A stretch of DNA of 64,000 nt from assembly GCF_027105095.1 (NCBI RefSeq), contig NZ_CP114278.1, positions 558,001 to 622,000 on the forward strand. Reading direction: 5' to 3'. The translations under genes and the position numbers were made by a program. Under the pieces are notes generated by a model, which searched no databases, was not told where the DNA came from, and saw nothing but the letters and a program-made list of their open reading frames with translations. This stretch comes from Brevundimonas vesicularis. Lineage in GTDB: Bacteria; Pseudomonadota; Alphaproteobacteria; Caulobacterales; Caulobacteraceae. This document shows positions 31,691-44,283 of the stretch, piece by piece. The number at the start of each line of letters is the position of its first letter. The first letter of the stretch is position 1.

Positions 31691-31802
31691 CGTCATTCCG
31701 GGGCTGAGCGAAGCGAGGAACCCGGAATCCAGGTGGACGGCCTGTATGGCTGGTGCTGATCCCCTGGGTTCCGGGTTCGTCCTGCGGACGCCCGGAATGA
31801 CG
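31691..31802. repeat. Inverted-repeat element, family B (copy 1)
   Basis: The ends CGTCATTCCGGG and CCCGGAATGACG are inverted, and the inner parts GGAACCCGGAATCCAGG and CCTGGGTTCCGGGTTC pair imperfectly. The same end and core sequence occurs at 60283-60450. It lies between katG and the convergent glutaminyl cyclase gene and may terminate both. Elements with these ends are widespread in alphaproteobacterial intergenic regions. Confidence 0.8.
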
Positions 31803-31815
31803 GGCCATTGGGAGA

Positions 31816-32589
31816 CTATTTCAGCCGAATCTCGAACAGCTGCGGCCAGCGTTTGCCGGTGACGAACAGGCGTTTCCCCGCCGCGTCCCAGGCGATGCCG
31901 TTCAGGACGTCGTCGTTGGGGTCGAGGTTCGCGCCCTTGGGGACCAGGGCGGTCAGGTCGATGAAGGCCTTGACGACGCCGGTCTCGGGATCGATGCGCG
32001 CGATGCGGTTGTCCTGCCAGATATTGGCGAAGACCTCGCCGTCGATCCATTCCAGCTCGTTGATCTGATCCAGCGGATTTCCGTCGGCGGTGACGGAGAC
32101 GCGGCCGGTCTCGGCGAGGGTTTCCGGGTCGAGGAAGCGCAGCTGGTCGGTGCCGTCGCTCATGATCAATCGGCGGCCGTCGGTGGTCAGGGCCCAGCCC
32201 TCGCCCGGATAGGAGAAGCCGCCCAGGGGCGAGAAGTCGTCCAGCTTCCAGATAAAGCCGATGTGGTTGCGCCAGGTCAGGCTGTAGAGCTTGCCGTTCA
32301 GCGTGGTCATGCCCTCGCCGAAATAGATGGTCGGCAGGTCGCGCTGACGCTCCACGCGCCCGGTTTCCAGATCCACCTTGCGGATGAAGGACGGATACAG
32401 GCCCGTGCTCTCGTAAAGGTCGCCGTCGTGGAAGAAGAGGCCCTCGGTGAAGGCCCCTGTGTCGTGCGGATAGGCCCGCACGACCTCGTAGGACTGGACC
32501 GGGACTTCGGCCCTGACCGGCAGGGCGACGCCTGTCGTCAGCAGCAGACCGGCGATGAGGCCGGCGAGCCGGGACGGCAGGCGCATCAT
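31816..32589 (-). CDS. Exported glutaminyl-peptide cyclotransferase (bacterial/plant type)
   Basis: 257 residues with a signal peptide ending VRA-EV. The beta-propeller family blocks YPHDTGAFTEGLFF, LYESTGLY, INELEWIDGEVFANIWQDNRIARIDP and VLNGIAWDAAGKRLFVTGKRWPQLFEI are all present. Enzymes of this group convert N-terminal glutamine to pyroglutamate. The gene starts 5 bases after terC, so the two are one operon. Confidence 0.9.
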   Translation of the reverse strand: MMRLPSRLAGLIAGLLLTTGVALPVRAEVPVQSYEVVRAYPHDTGAFTEGLFFHDGDLYESTGLYPSFIRKVDLETGRVERQRDLPTIYFGEGMTTLNGKLYSLTWRNHIGFIWKLDDFSPLGGFSYPGEGWALTTDGRRLIMSDGTDQLRFLDPETLAETGRVSVTADGNPLDQINELEWIDGEVFANIWQDNRIARIDPETGVVKAFIDLTALVPKGANLDPNDDVLNGIAWDAAGKRLFVTGKRWPQLFEIRLK

Positions 32590-32594
32590 GAGCC

Positions 32595-33422
32595 TCAGCC
32601 TCGCTCGGCGGCGGCTTCGGCCTCGGCCTTCTGGGCGCGGGCCTCGGCGGCGTTCGCCTCGTTGCGGGCCAGTTCGGCCTTTTCCTTCTTGGATGCGGAT
32701 TTGCGACCCAGCATGTTCAACGCCTCAACACCGGCCGAGAAGGCCATGGCCGCATAGATGTAGCCCTTGGGCACATGATAGCCGAAGCCGTCGGCGATCA
32801 ACACCATGCCGATCATCAGCAGGAAGCCGAGCGCCAGCATGACGACGCTGGGGTTCTTGTTGATGAAGTTGGCCAAGGGGTCGGCGGCCAGCAGCATGAC
32901 GGTTACGGCGACCAGGACGGCGACGACCATAATGGGCAGATGTTCGGTCATGCCGACAGCGGTCAGGATCGAGTCGATCGAGAAGACGATGTCCAAGAGG
33001 ATGATCTGGAAGATCGCGGCGCCCGCGTTCATGATCATCACGTCCTTCTTGTCCATGACGTCATGGCTGGGCGTGGGATCGACCGTGTGGTGGATTTCCT
33101 TGGTCGCTTTCCAGACCAGGAACAGACCGCCTGCGATCAGGATCAGATCCTTCCACGAGAATTCATTGCCCATCACGGTGAAGACCGGCTGCACCAGGCC
33201 GACCAGCCAGGCGATGATCGACAGCAGGGCCAGCCGCATGACCAGGGCCAAGCCGATGCCGATGCGACGCACCTTCTGGCGCTGATGCTCGGGCAGCTTA
33301 TTCGACAGAATTGAGATGAAGATCAGGTTGTCGATGCCGAGCACGACCTCCATCACGATGAGGGTCACCAATGCGGCCCAGGCGGCCGGATCGGAGAGCA
33401 AGGGGGTTATGCTGTCGAGCAT
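32595..33422 (-). CDS. TerC family integral membrane protein
   Basis: 275 residues with about seven to nine hydrophobic segments. The TerC acidic motifs are present: [10 protein letters not shown] near 28-37 and [15 protein letters not shown] near 143-157, with the conserved intramembrane aspartates. The C-terminus is an Ala/Glu/Lys-rich helix. TerC/Alx proteins are implicated in manganese export during secretion; that role here is inferred. It leads an operon with the glutaminyl cyclase gene, and a hairpin leader precedes it. Confidence 0.88.
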   Translation of the reverse strand: MLDSITPLLSDPAAWAALVTLIVMEVVLGIDNLIFISILSNKLPEHQRQKVRRIGIGLALVMRLALLSIIAWLVGLVQPVFTVMGNEFSWKDLILIAGGLFLVWKATKEIHHTVDPTPSHDVMDKKDVMIMNAGAAIFQIILLDIVFSIDSILTAVGMTEHLPIMVVAVLVAVTVMLLAADPLANFINKNPSVVMLALGFLLMIGMVLIADGFGYHVPKGYIYAAMAFSAGVEALNMLGRKSASKKEKAELARNEANAAEARAQKAEAEAAAERG

Positions 33423-33459
33423 GGGGTTTCCTGGTGGAGGATAAAGCTTGAGCGGAAAG

Positions 33460-33560
33460 CGCTAGGGCCGATGCAGGTTCCGATCAAGCGATGGGGTGCG
33501 GCGTCATGGTCGCACCCCCTGTCTGTCGGGAAGGCTACTGGACACGCGACGGCGCCTTCG
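33460..33560 (-). promoter_or_regulatory. Hairpin leader upstream of terC, possible Mn riboswitch-like element
   Basis: On the minus strand, CAGTAGCCTTCCCGACAGAC is followed by a perfect 8-base stem: GGGGTGCG / CGCACCCC, plus-strand arms 33493-33500 and 33511-33518, with a 10-base loop. TerC/Alx genes are often preceded by the yybP-ykoY manganese riboswitch, whose conserved core contains GGGGAGUAGC. The AGTAGCC here resembles it only in part, so the stem is seen and the riboswitch identity is a weak inference. Confidence 0.3.
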
Positions 33561-33722
33561 CGCAATCGCAGCGAAGTTGGTGGAGGGCTGGGCGGAGCGC
33601 CGGGCCTTCGCCCGGAGTGTGAGTTTTTAAGTACCGTTTCGACGAAGGGTATGACGCTCCGCGCGTGTGGTTGGCCTGCAAGCTCGGGGCGCCGAGCGGT
33701 GGCGGTCTTATCGCCTAACCCC

Positions 33723-33885
33723 ATAAGCCTGCGACGGGTCGGCGGTCCCTGCGAGGACCGTCCCGAGTGCGATCGAGTATCCCCCTCGACCCTCCGACAC
33801 CGCTCCATGAGTCGCTGTCGGCGCGAGCCGTTTCAGACCCGCTCCCGTTCAATCCGCTCTCGCCGCCGCAAGGTCGCAGGCCTTA
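33723..33885. ncRNA. Candidate structured RNA of unknown class between terC and atpH
   Basis: ATAAGCCTGCGAC (33723-33735) pairs with GTCGCAGGCCTTA (33873-33885) as a long-range closing stem with one bulge. Inside lie four separate perfect stems: CGGTCC/GGACCG (33743-33748, 33755-33760), TCGAG/CTCGA (33773-33777, 33785-33789), CCGACA/TGTCGG (33794-33799, 33816-33821) and GCGAG/CTCGC (33823-33827, 33859-33863). No open frame here looks like a protein gene. The strand is undetermined and no known RNA family is recognised; high GC content makes chance stems possible. Confidence 0.35.
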
Positions 33886-34012
33886 CGAGCCCTCCATGCG
33901 ACGAGACGGGTGCATTATGGGGCCGTTTGACCCCTTGGATGGGAGACGGGGGACATAAATCAGCAAGCGATTGGATTCGCTGACAACGGACCAGCGGCAT
34001 TGCGATGGCTAA

Positions 34013-34165
34013 GTATCGTCTCCTCCCCATCCGTGGGGAGGTGGCTCGAAGCGCAGCGAAGAGACGGAGGGGCTCTCCTTCGCATCCCCGGCGCCCGTGG
34101 GACTTGAAGAACCCCTCCACCGCTTCGCGGTCCCCCTCCCCACGCGTGGGGAGGAGACGAGATAC
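34013..34165. repeat. Long inverted-repeat element, family A (copy 2)
   Basis: The left arm (34013-34041) and right arm (34135-34165) are near-identical inverted copies of GTATC(TC)GTCTCCTCCCC, and each arm is itself a palindrome of the form CCTCCCCA…TGGGGAGG. The core CCTCCACCGCTTCGCGGTCC matches the family A element at 15399-15560. It lies about 200 bases upstream of atpH. The rest of the 33423-34367 gap, beyond this, the terC leader and the candidate RNA, shows nothing recognised. Confidence 0.8.
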
Positions 34166-34367
34166 CTCGTCTGTCCCCTGCGGCATCGGCGCGCCTTCAC
34201 GCAATGTTGCGAGCGGCGAAACCCCGTGCTATCAGGCGCCCGGCTTGAAGGGGGCGTATTCACGGATACGGCCTCCGTCGTGCTTTCCGTAAGCATTTCA
34301 AGCTTTTGACCGTTGCGAGCCTCGCAGTCGGTTGCGACCCTGACACAACGACCTCGGACCCTAATCA

Positions 34368-34922
34368 GTGGCTGATGATTTCAGAACGACGGAAGTCGGC
34401 GATCGCTACGCACAGGCGCTGTTCGACCTGGCGCTGGAAACCGGCCGCCTGGACGCCGTCCGCGCCGACCTGAAGTCGCTGAAGGCGGCCTGGAGCGAAA
34501 GCGCCGACCTGCGTCGCCTGGCGACCTCGCCCGTCATCGCTGCGCCCGACCAGGCCAAGGGTCTGGTGGCCATCGCCGCCACGGCCAAGTTCGAGCAGAC
34601 CACGACCAACTTCCTGGGTCTGCTGGCTCAGAACCATCGCGCCAAGGATCTGCCCGCCGTGATCGCCGGGTTCGAGGCGCGCTACGCGAAACACGCCGGC
34701 GTCGTCGCCGCCGAGGTCGTCTCGGCCCAGCCGCTGGACGCCAAACAGGTCGCCGCCATCACCGCCGCCCTGTCCAAGAGCCTGGGCAAGGCGCCGGAAC
34801 TGACCGCGCGCGTCGATCCGTCGATCCTGGGCGGCCTGAAGGTCAAGGTCGGCTCGAAACTGTTCGACGCCTCGCTGAAGACCAAGCTCGACCAGATGAA
34901 GTTCGCCCTCAAGCGCGCCTAA
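34368..34922 (+). CDS. atpH: F1 ATP synthase subunit delta
   Basis: 184 residues from a GTG start at 34368 (MADDFRTTEVGDRYAQALFDLA). The N-terminal helical domain and the C-terminal segment DPSILGGLKVKVGSKLFDASLKTKLDQMK (from ~residue 145) are typical of delta/OSCP. It connects F1 to the peripheral stalk. It is the first gene of atpHAGDC. Confidence 0.96.
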   Translation: MADDFRTTEVGDRYAQALFDLALETGRLDAVRADLKSLKAAWSESADLRRLATSPVIAAPDQAKGLVAIAATAKFEQTTTNFLGLLAQNHRAKDLPAVIAGFEARYAKHAGVVAAEVVSAQPLDAKQVAAITAALSKSLGKAPELTARVDPSILGGLKVKVGSKLFDASLKTKLDQMKFALKRA

Positions 34923-36527
<1,605 letters not shown>

Positions 36528-36560
36528 ACCCGTCTGGTAAGCTGAGAGAGTAAGCGCCGG

Positions 36561-39015
<2,455 letters not shown>

Positions 39016-39017
39016 TT

Positions 39018-39287
39018 ATGGCCGGCAAGTTGAACTTCTCCCTCGTCTCGCCGGAACGCGAGGTCTTTTCGGGCCTCGTGGACCAGGTCGATGCACCGGG
39101 CGTCGAGGGCGACTTCGGCGTTCTGCCGGATCATGCGCCCTTCATGACCGCCCTGCGCGAGGGTCTGGTGACCGTCTATAACAACGGCTCAAAGACCCAG
39201 TACGACGTCCACGGCGGCTTCGCCGACGTCAACGGCGAAGGCCTGACCATCCTGGCCGAACAGGCCACCGAGGTCGTCGCGGCCTGA
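39018..39287 (+). CDS. atpC: F1 ATP synthase subunit epsilon, short form
   Basis: 89 residues. The N-terminal beta-sandwich (FSLVSPEREVFSGLVDQVDAPGVEGDFGVLPDHAPF) is complete, but the protein ends at LAEQATEVVAA, so the C-terminal two-helix inhibitory domain of ~130-residue epsilon subunits is missing. Short epsilons are common in alphaproteobacteria, where the zeta subunit can inhibit the enzyme. It starts 2 bases after atpD and a terminator follows. Confidence 0.96.
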   Translation: MAGKLNFSLVSPEREVFSGLVDQVDAPGVEGDFGVLPDHAPFMTALREGLVTVYNNGSKTQYDVHGGFADVNGEGLTILAEQATEVVAA

Positions 39288-39312
39288 TCCCGTCGAAGGA
39301 TCGAACGATTTG

Positions 39313-39344
39313 AGGCCTCCCGTTTCGGCGGGAGGCCTTTTTCG
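39313..39344 (+). terminator. Terminator of the atpHAGDC operon
   Basis: AGGCCTCCCG and CGGGAGGCCT form a near-perfect stem around TTTCGG, followed by TTTTTCG, 25 bases after the atpC stop. Confidence 0.92.
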
Positions 39345-39372
39345 TGGGCGGCGGGCGCGCTAGGACCGGCCC

Positions 39373-40506
39373 ATGACCGATCTCATCGACATCCACGGCG
39401 TTTGCGCACCCGGCTATGAGGCCGTGCGCGACGCCTTCGCTGCCAACTTCACCGCGGCGCCCGAGGGGCTGAACGAGCAGGCGGCGCGGTTCAGCGTGCT
39501 GGTTGAGGGCGAGGCGGTCGTCGATCTGTGGGCGGGCCATGCGGATACGGCCAGGACGACGCCGTTCACCGACACCACCCTGACCTCGGTGTTTTCGACC
39601 GGCAAGGCGGTGATGGCCATCCTGATGGCAAGCGCGGTCGAGGCGGGTCAGATCGACTATGACCAAACGGTCGCGTCGCTGTGGCCCGAGTTCGGCGCGG
39701 CGGGGAAGGCGGAGGTCACCGTCGCCCAGCTGATGAGCCACCAGTCGGGCCTGCCGGGCTTTTCCGAGGCCGTCGATCCGACGATCTGGTTCGACGTGCC
39801 AGCCGTGCTGGCGCGGCTGGCGGCCCAGGCGCCGATGTGGGCGCCGGGTTCAGCCTCGGGCTATCACCCGATCACCGTCGGCTATCTGGCCAATGAGGTC
39901 TATCGCCGGGCGACCGGCCGGACGATGGGCCAGGCGCTGCGCCAGGACTTCGCGGAGCTGGACCTGTGGATCGGCCTGCCGGAAAGCGAGCATGCACGGG
40001 TGGCGCAGATGCGCAAACCCACGGCGGCGCCCAGCCTGGGGACCATCGATCCAATCAAACAGGCGGCCTTCCTGGATCGCGGCTCGGCGCCGGGCGGGCG
40101 CGGTTCGGCGGCCTGGCGCGAGATGGAAATCCCCTCGGCCAATCTGCACGGCACGGCCCTGGGACTGGCGAAGATGCTTGGGGTGGTGGCCAATCGCGGC
40201 GTTCTCGACGGGCGATCGGTGCTGTCGGCGGGAACACTGGATCAGCTGACGCGCGAGCGCATTCATGGGCCGGACAAGGTGCTGCCCTATACGATCAGCT
40301 GGGCGGCCGGTCTGATGCGCAATGCCGGGCTGAAGGTGTTCGGGCCGAACGACGCCTTCGGCCATTACGGCTGGGGCGGGTCCATGGCCATGGCGGATCC
40401 GTCGCGAAAGGTGTCGGCGGCCTATGTGATGACGCGCCAGTCGCCGCACCTGATCGGCGACCCCCGGCCCAAGCGGTTGCTGGACGCGCTCTATGCCGCC
40501 TTCTGA
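39373..40506 (+). CDS. Cytoplasmic beta-lactamase-fold serine hydrolase (EstB-like)
   Basis: 377 residues, no signal peptide. The SxxK motif is S75-K78 (FSTGKAV), the tyrosine motif is YHPITVGYLANE near 157-168, and HYGWGGS lies near 335-341. These match class C-like esterases (EstB, family VIII) more than true beta-lactamases, which are exported. The 3' end overlaps that of the convergent MFS gene by 16 bases. Confidence 0.87.
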   Translation: MTDLIDIHGVCAPGYEAVRDAFAANFTAAPEGLNEQAARFSVLVEGEAVVDLWAGHADTARTTPFTDTTLTSVFSTGKAVMAILMASAVEAGQIDYDQTVASLWPEFGAAGKAEVTVAQLMSHQSGLPGFSEAVDPTIWFDVPAVLARLAAQAPMWAPGSASGYHPITVGYLANEVYRRATGRTMGQALRQDFAELDLWIGLPESEHARVAQMRKPTAAPSLGTIDPIKQAAFLDRGSAPGGRGSAAWREMEIPSANLHGTALGLAKMLGVVANRGVLDGRSVLSAGTLDQLTRERIHGPDKVLPYTISWAAGLMRNAGLKVFGPNDAFGHYGWGGSMAMADPSRKVSAAYVMTRQSPHLIGDPRPKRLLDALYAAF

Positions 40507-42005
40507 ACCGGGCCGGGCGCGGTCAGCAGGCCGATCAGGCCGGCCAAGCCCGCGCAGCCGGCGCAGGTCAGGATTACGGCCCGAAAGGCCGCGTGGAAGG
40601 CGTCGCGGACGACGGGCGTGATCTCGGCGCCCGACATGACTTGGGCCAGTTGGGCGCGGGCGTCAGGCAGGTCGGCGACCCCGGCGAAGACCGCCGACAG
40701 CACCAGGCCCAGGAGGGCGACAGCCAGAAGGCTGGCCACGCGCGCCACCGCATTGTTGACGCCCGAGGCCACGCCGGTGTGGCCCGCCTTGACGGCCCCC
40801 ATCACCGTCGCCGTCAGCGGCCCGACCGCCAGGGTCATGCCGATCCCCAGCACCGTCATCCCCGCCAGCGGTCCGTCGACATAGCCCGCGCCCGGCCCAG
40901 GCACAGCGAGAAGGGCCAGTCCGATCCCGGCCAGGGCCGGCCCGACGCTGAGCGACAGGCGCGCGCCGAACCGATCGGCGACCCGTCCAGCGAGGCCGGA
41001 AAACAGGCCCATGACGGCGGCGAAGGGCAGCATGGCGGCGCCGGCCTCGGTCGCGCTCCAGCCGTGAACCCGGATCAGATCGAAGGGCAGGAAGAACATC
41101 GCCCCGCCCAGGGCGAAATAGAGCAGCAGGGTCAGCAGATTGATGCCGCTGAAGATTGAGGACGAAAACAGGCCCAGCGGCATCATCGGGTGGCTCTGGC
41201 GCGCCTCGGCCCAGAGGAAGGCGGCCAGCAACGCCGCGCCCACGACCAATCCAGCCGGGATGACGGGCGATGCGAACCCCAGGTCGGGCGCGGCGGTCAG
41301 GGCCCAAGTCAGGGCGCCCAGTCCGGCGACGGCCAGAAGCGCGCCCAAACCGTCTAGACCGCTCGCGTCGGGATCCCGGCTCTCGGGCGTGGCGGCCAAG
41401 GTCACGACGGCGGTGAGGATCGCCAGCGGGACGTTGATCCAGAAGATGGCGCGCCAGTCGGCGGCGTCGGCCAGCCATCCCCCGATCAGCGGCCCGACCA
41501 TGCCGGTCAGGGCCCCGAACCCGGCCCAGGTTCCAAAGGCCTTGCCGCGCTCCTCGGGCGGGAAGGTGGCGCCGATCACCGCCAGGGCGCCGGGCGTCAG
41601 CAGGGCCGCGCCGATCCCCTGGATCGCCCGGCCGGCGACCAGGGCCTGGACGGTGGGGGCGAGGGCGCAGCCGATGGAGGCCATGGCGAAGATCGCGACC
41701 CCGATCAGAAAGATCCGCCGCCGTCCGAACCGATCGCCGGCCGCGCCGCCGATCAAAACCAGGGCGCCCAGCGTCAGCAGATAGGCGTTCGACACCCACT
41801 GGACCGCCGCCATGCCGGCCGCGAAATCCCGCTGCACGGCGGGCAGGGCGACGCCCAGAGCCGAGCCGTCGATGAAGGTCAGGCTGGATCCCAGCACCGT
41901 CGCGGCCAGCACCCAGCGTTTGCGCGCCGCCGACAGCGTATGGGCCGGTTCGGCGGCGGCGTGGACCTGTCCGCCTTCGCAGGGGCCCGGTTGGGCGGTC
42001 GTCAT
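40491..42005 (-). CDS. MFS drug exporter, DHA2 (EmrB/QacA-like) family
   Basis: 504 residues with about 14 hydrophobic segments. The DHA2 signatures are visible: GSSLTFIDGSALGVALPAVQRDF at the first helix, GDRFGRRRIFLIGVAIF in the loop between helices 2 and 3, and GAALLTPGALAVIGATFPPEERGKAFGTW for motif C. Such transporters export amphiphilic drugs or metabolites by proton antiport. Substrate unknown. It is probably co-transcribed with the RarD-like gene 25 bases upstream. Confidence 0.88.
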   Translation of the reverse strand: MTTAQPGPCEGGQVHAAAEPAHTLSAARKRWVLAATVLGSSLTFIDGSALGVALPAVQRDFAAGMAAVQWVSNAYLLTLGALVLIGGAAGDRFGRRRIFLIGVAIFAMASIGCALAPTVQALVAGRAIQGIGAALLTPGALAVIGATFPPEERGKAFGTWAGFGALTGMVGPLIGGWLADAADWRAIFWINVPLAILTAVVTLAATPESRDPDASGLDGLGALLAVAGLGALTWALTAAPDLGFASPVIPAGLVVGAALLAAFLWAEARQSHPMMPLGLFSSSIFSGINLLTLLLYFALGGAMFFLPFDLIRVHGWSATEAGAAMLPFAAVMGLFSGLAGRVADRFGARLSLSVGPALAGIGLALLAVPGPGAGYVDGPLAGMTVLGIGMTLAVGPLTATVMGAVKAGHTGVASGVNNAVARVASLLAVALLGLVLSAVFAGVADLPDARAQLAQVMSGAEITPVVRDAFHAAFRAVILTCAGCAGLAGLIGLLTAPGPVQKAA

Positions 42006-42030
42006 GGCCTCGCCTCCGTGTGGGCGAACG

Positions 42031-42957
42031 CTACGCCGGTTCCGCCGTGGTCTTCAACGCCTCGCGCGCGGCGCGGCTGCGATTGAAGGCGGCCAGGGCG
42101 AAGACGCCGGCGCCGGCCCAGATGAAGACGAAGGAGACGATCCGCAGCAGGGTCAGCGGCTCGCCGGTCGCGACGCCGCAGGCGAACTGCAGCGTCGGGG
42201 CCAGAAACTGGATGAAACCGACCGTGGACAGGGGCAGACGCCGAGCCGACCAAGCAAACAGCGCCAGCGGGATCACGGTCGCCGGGCCGTTTACCAGCGC
42301 CCAGATCAGGCCGGAGGGCGAGGCGAACCCGACCGCCTGACCGTGGGTGGTCAGCCAGGCCAAAAAGACCGCGCCGATGGGCAGCAGCACCAGACATTCG
42401 ACGAACAGCCCGGTCTGGGCCGAGGCGGGCACGCGCTTACGGATCACCGCATAGGCGCAGAAGGTGACGGCCAGGGTCAGGCCGATGATCGGCACATGGC
42501 CCAGGGCGATGGTCTGGATCACGACCCCGATGGCGGCCAGACCGATGGCCAGCGCGCTCCAGCGGTCGATCTTCTCGCGGAACAGCACGGCGCCGGCCGC
42601 CATGTTGAGCAGGGGATTGATATAGTAGCCGAGGCTGGCCTCCAGCGTCGCGTGATGCGTGGTGGCGAAGACGTAGAGGCTCCAGTTTGTGCCGATCAGC
42701 AGCGCGGACAGGGCCAGCCAGGCCAGGGTGCGGGGGGTTGCCAGCACCCGGCGCGCCTCGCCCCATTGCCCCGCCAGCAGCAGGACCAGGCCCGCCACGA
42801 AGACCGACCAGACCGCCCGGTGCGCCAGGATTTCGGGCGCGCCGAAGCCGTGCGCCGCCATCGCCATGAACAGCAGCGGCAGCAGTCCCCACAGGGTGTA
42901 GCAGGCGATGGCCGTGCCGACGGCGCGGGGGTCGTTGGGAGAGGGGGAGGCGGTCAT
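42031..42957 (-). CDS. rarD: RarD-like EamA/DMT superfamily permease
   Basis: 308 residues from ATG 42957 (MTASPSPNDPRAV), which has GAAGGA nine bases upstream; the longer frame to 43029 is only read-through of the adjacent repeat. About ten hydrophobic segments. RarD features: YTLWGLLPLLFMAM, EILAHRAVWSVF, GTNWSLYVFATTHHATLEASLGYYINPL. RarD proteins are predicted exporters with poorly defined substrates. Confidence 0.88.
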   Translation of the reverse strand: MTASPSPNDPRAVGTAIACYTLWGLLPLLFMAMAAHGFGAPEILAHRAVWSVFVAGLVLLLAGQWGEARRVLATPRTLAWLALSALLIGTNWSLYVFATTHHATLEASLGYYINPLLNMAAGAVLFREKIDRWSALAIGLAAIGVVIQTIALGHVPIIGLTLAVTFCAYAVIRKRVPASAQTGLFVECLVLLPIGAVFLAWLTTHGQAVGFASPSGLIWALVNGPATVIPLALFAWSARRLPLSTVGFIQFLAPTLQFACGVATGEPLTLLRIVSFVFIWAGAGVFALAAFNRSRAAREALKTTAEPA

Positions 42958-42969
42958 GGGGTCCTTCAT

Positions 42970-43086
42970 CCCCGCCGTCATCCTCGGGCTTGACCCGAGG
43001 ATCGGGCGCGGCGGGCGCCTGTGCGTCACTCGTTAGCACCAGCGGCGGAACATCCGGTCCTCGGGTCAAGCCCGAGGATGACGGGG
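42970..43086. repeat. Palindromic intergenic element, family C
   Basis: The left arm CCGTCATCCTCGGGCTTGAC, continuing CCGAGGATCG, and the right arm TCCTCGGGTCAAGCCCGAGG, continuing ATGACGGGG, are inverted copies, and each arm is itself near palindromic (CCTCGGGCTTGACCCGAGG). It fills the gap between asd and rarD, both on the minus strand. This element type is common in alphaproteobacteria and has no coding content. Confidence 0.8.
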
Positions 43087-43093
43087 TGGAGCG

Positions 43094-44140
43094 TCAGACC
43101 GTGATCGAACGATATCCCGACGACGACTTGATCACGCCTGTTTCGTCCAGCAGCTGGGCGATCTGGACGGCGTTCAGGGCGGCGCCCTTGCGCAGGTTGT
43201 CGGACACGACCCAAAGGTTCAGGCCGTTCTCGACGGTCGTATCCTTGCGGATGCGGCTGACATAGACGGCGTGTTCGCTGGCGGCGTCGACGGGGGTGAT
43301 GTAGCCGTCGTGCTCCTGCTTATCGATGACCAGCACGCCGGGCGCCTCGCGCAGGATGGCGCGGGCCTCGTCGGGTTCGATCGGGCGGTCGAACTGGACG
43401 TTCACGGCCTCAGAGTGACCCACGAAGACCGGCACGCGCACGCAGGTGACGGTGACCTGGATGTCGGGGTCCAGCATCTTGTGCGTCTCGTCCGACATCT
43501 TCTTCTCCTCGTCGGTGGAGCCGTCCTCGAGGAAGGAACCGATGTAGGGGATGACGTTGAAGGCGATCTGTTTGGGGAACTTCTTGGGCGTGGCGTCGCC
43601 CAGGCCGTAGATGGCTTTGGTCTGGTTCCACAGCTCGTCCATGCCTTCCTTACCGGCGCCAGACACCGACTGATAGGTCGAGACGACCACCCGCTTGATC
43701 TTGGCCGCATCGTGCAGCGGCTTCAGCGCCGTCACCAGCTGGATGGTCGAGCAATTTGGGTTGGCGATGATGTTCTTCTTGGTCGCATCCTTGATGGCGT
43801 CGGGGTTCACCTCGGGCACGATCAGCGGCACGTCGGCGTCCTTGCGGAAGGCCGAGGAGTTGTCGATCACGATAGGACCGGCCTTGCCGATCTTCTCGGA
43901 CCATTCCTTGGACACCGCGCCGCCGGCGGACATCAGGACGATGTCGACCTTTGAAAAGTCGAACTGTTCGATGTCCTGGCATTTGACGGTCTTGTCGCCG
44001 AAGGAGACCTCGACGCCCTTGGACTTGCGAGAGGCGATGGCGTGGATTTCATCGACGGGGAATTCCAGCTCCTCAAGGATGTTCAGCATTTCGCGGCCCA
44101 CATTGCCCGTGGCCCCGACGATGGCGACGCGATAACCCAT
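43094..44140 (-). CDS. asd: Aspartate-semialdehyde dehydrogenase
   Basis: 348 residues from ATG 44140 (MGYRVAIVGATGNVGREML); the frame extends further to 44221 without similarity. The nucleophile is C130 (NPNCSTIQLV), and SAFRKD (96-101) and VFVGHSEAV (catalytic His) are intact. The enzyme makes aspartate semialdehyde, the branch point to lysine/diaminopimelate, threonine and methionine. It is divergent from zapE. Confidence 0.97.
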   Translation of the reverse strand: MGYRVAIVGATGNVGREMLNILEELEFPVDEIHAIASRKSKGVEVSFGDKTVKCQDIEQFDFSKVDIVLMSAGGAVSKEWSEKIGKAGPIVIDNSSAFRKDADVPLIVPEVNPDAIKDATKKNIIANPNCSTIQLVTALKPLHDAAKIKRVVVSTYQSVSGAGKEGMDELWNQTKAIYGLGDATPKKFPKQIAFNVIPYIGSFLEDGSTDEEKKMSDETHKMLDPDIQVTVTCVRVPVFVGHSEAVNVQFDRPIEPDEARAILREAPGVLVIDKQEHDGYITPVDAASEHAVYVSRIRKDTTVENGLNLWVVSDNLRKGAALNAVQIAQLLDETGVIKSSSGYRSITV

Positions 44141-44283
44141 GATGCTTGGTCCTTCGGACGCGCTACCGCTCGGCTCAGCGGAGCCTTGCTGCTTGAGCGC
44201 GGTTTGGTGTGTGCTGTGCATTTAGGCGTTCGCAGCCGCGAAGCAATCGCTTTTCACTGTGCCGGGCTTTAAGCAGTCCTCTC

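Noticed and set aside
33471..33983. 170-codon plus-strand frame upstream of atpH
   Set aside because: Composition is Arg/Ser/Pro-rich without hydrophobic core, no ribosome site is seen, and it runs through the hairpin leader of terC and the candidate structured RNA.
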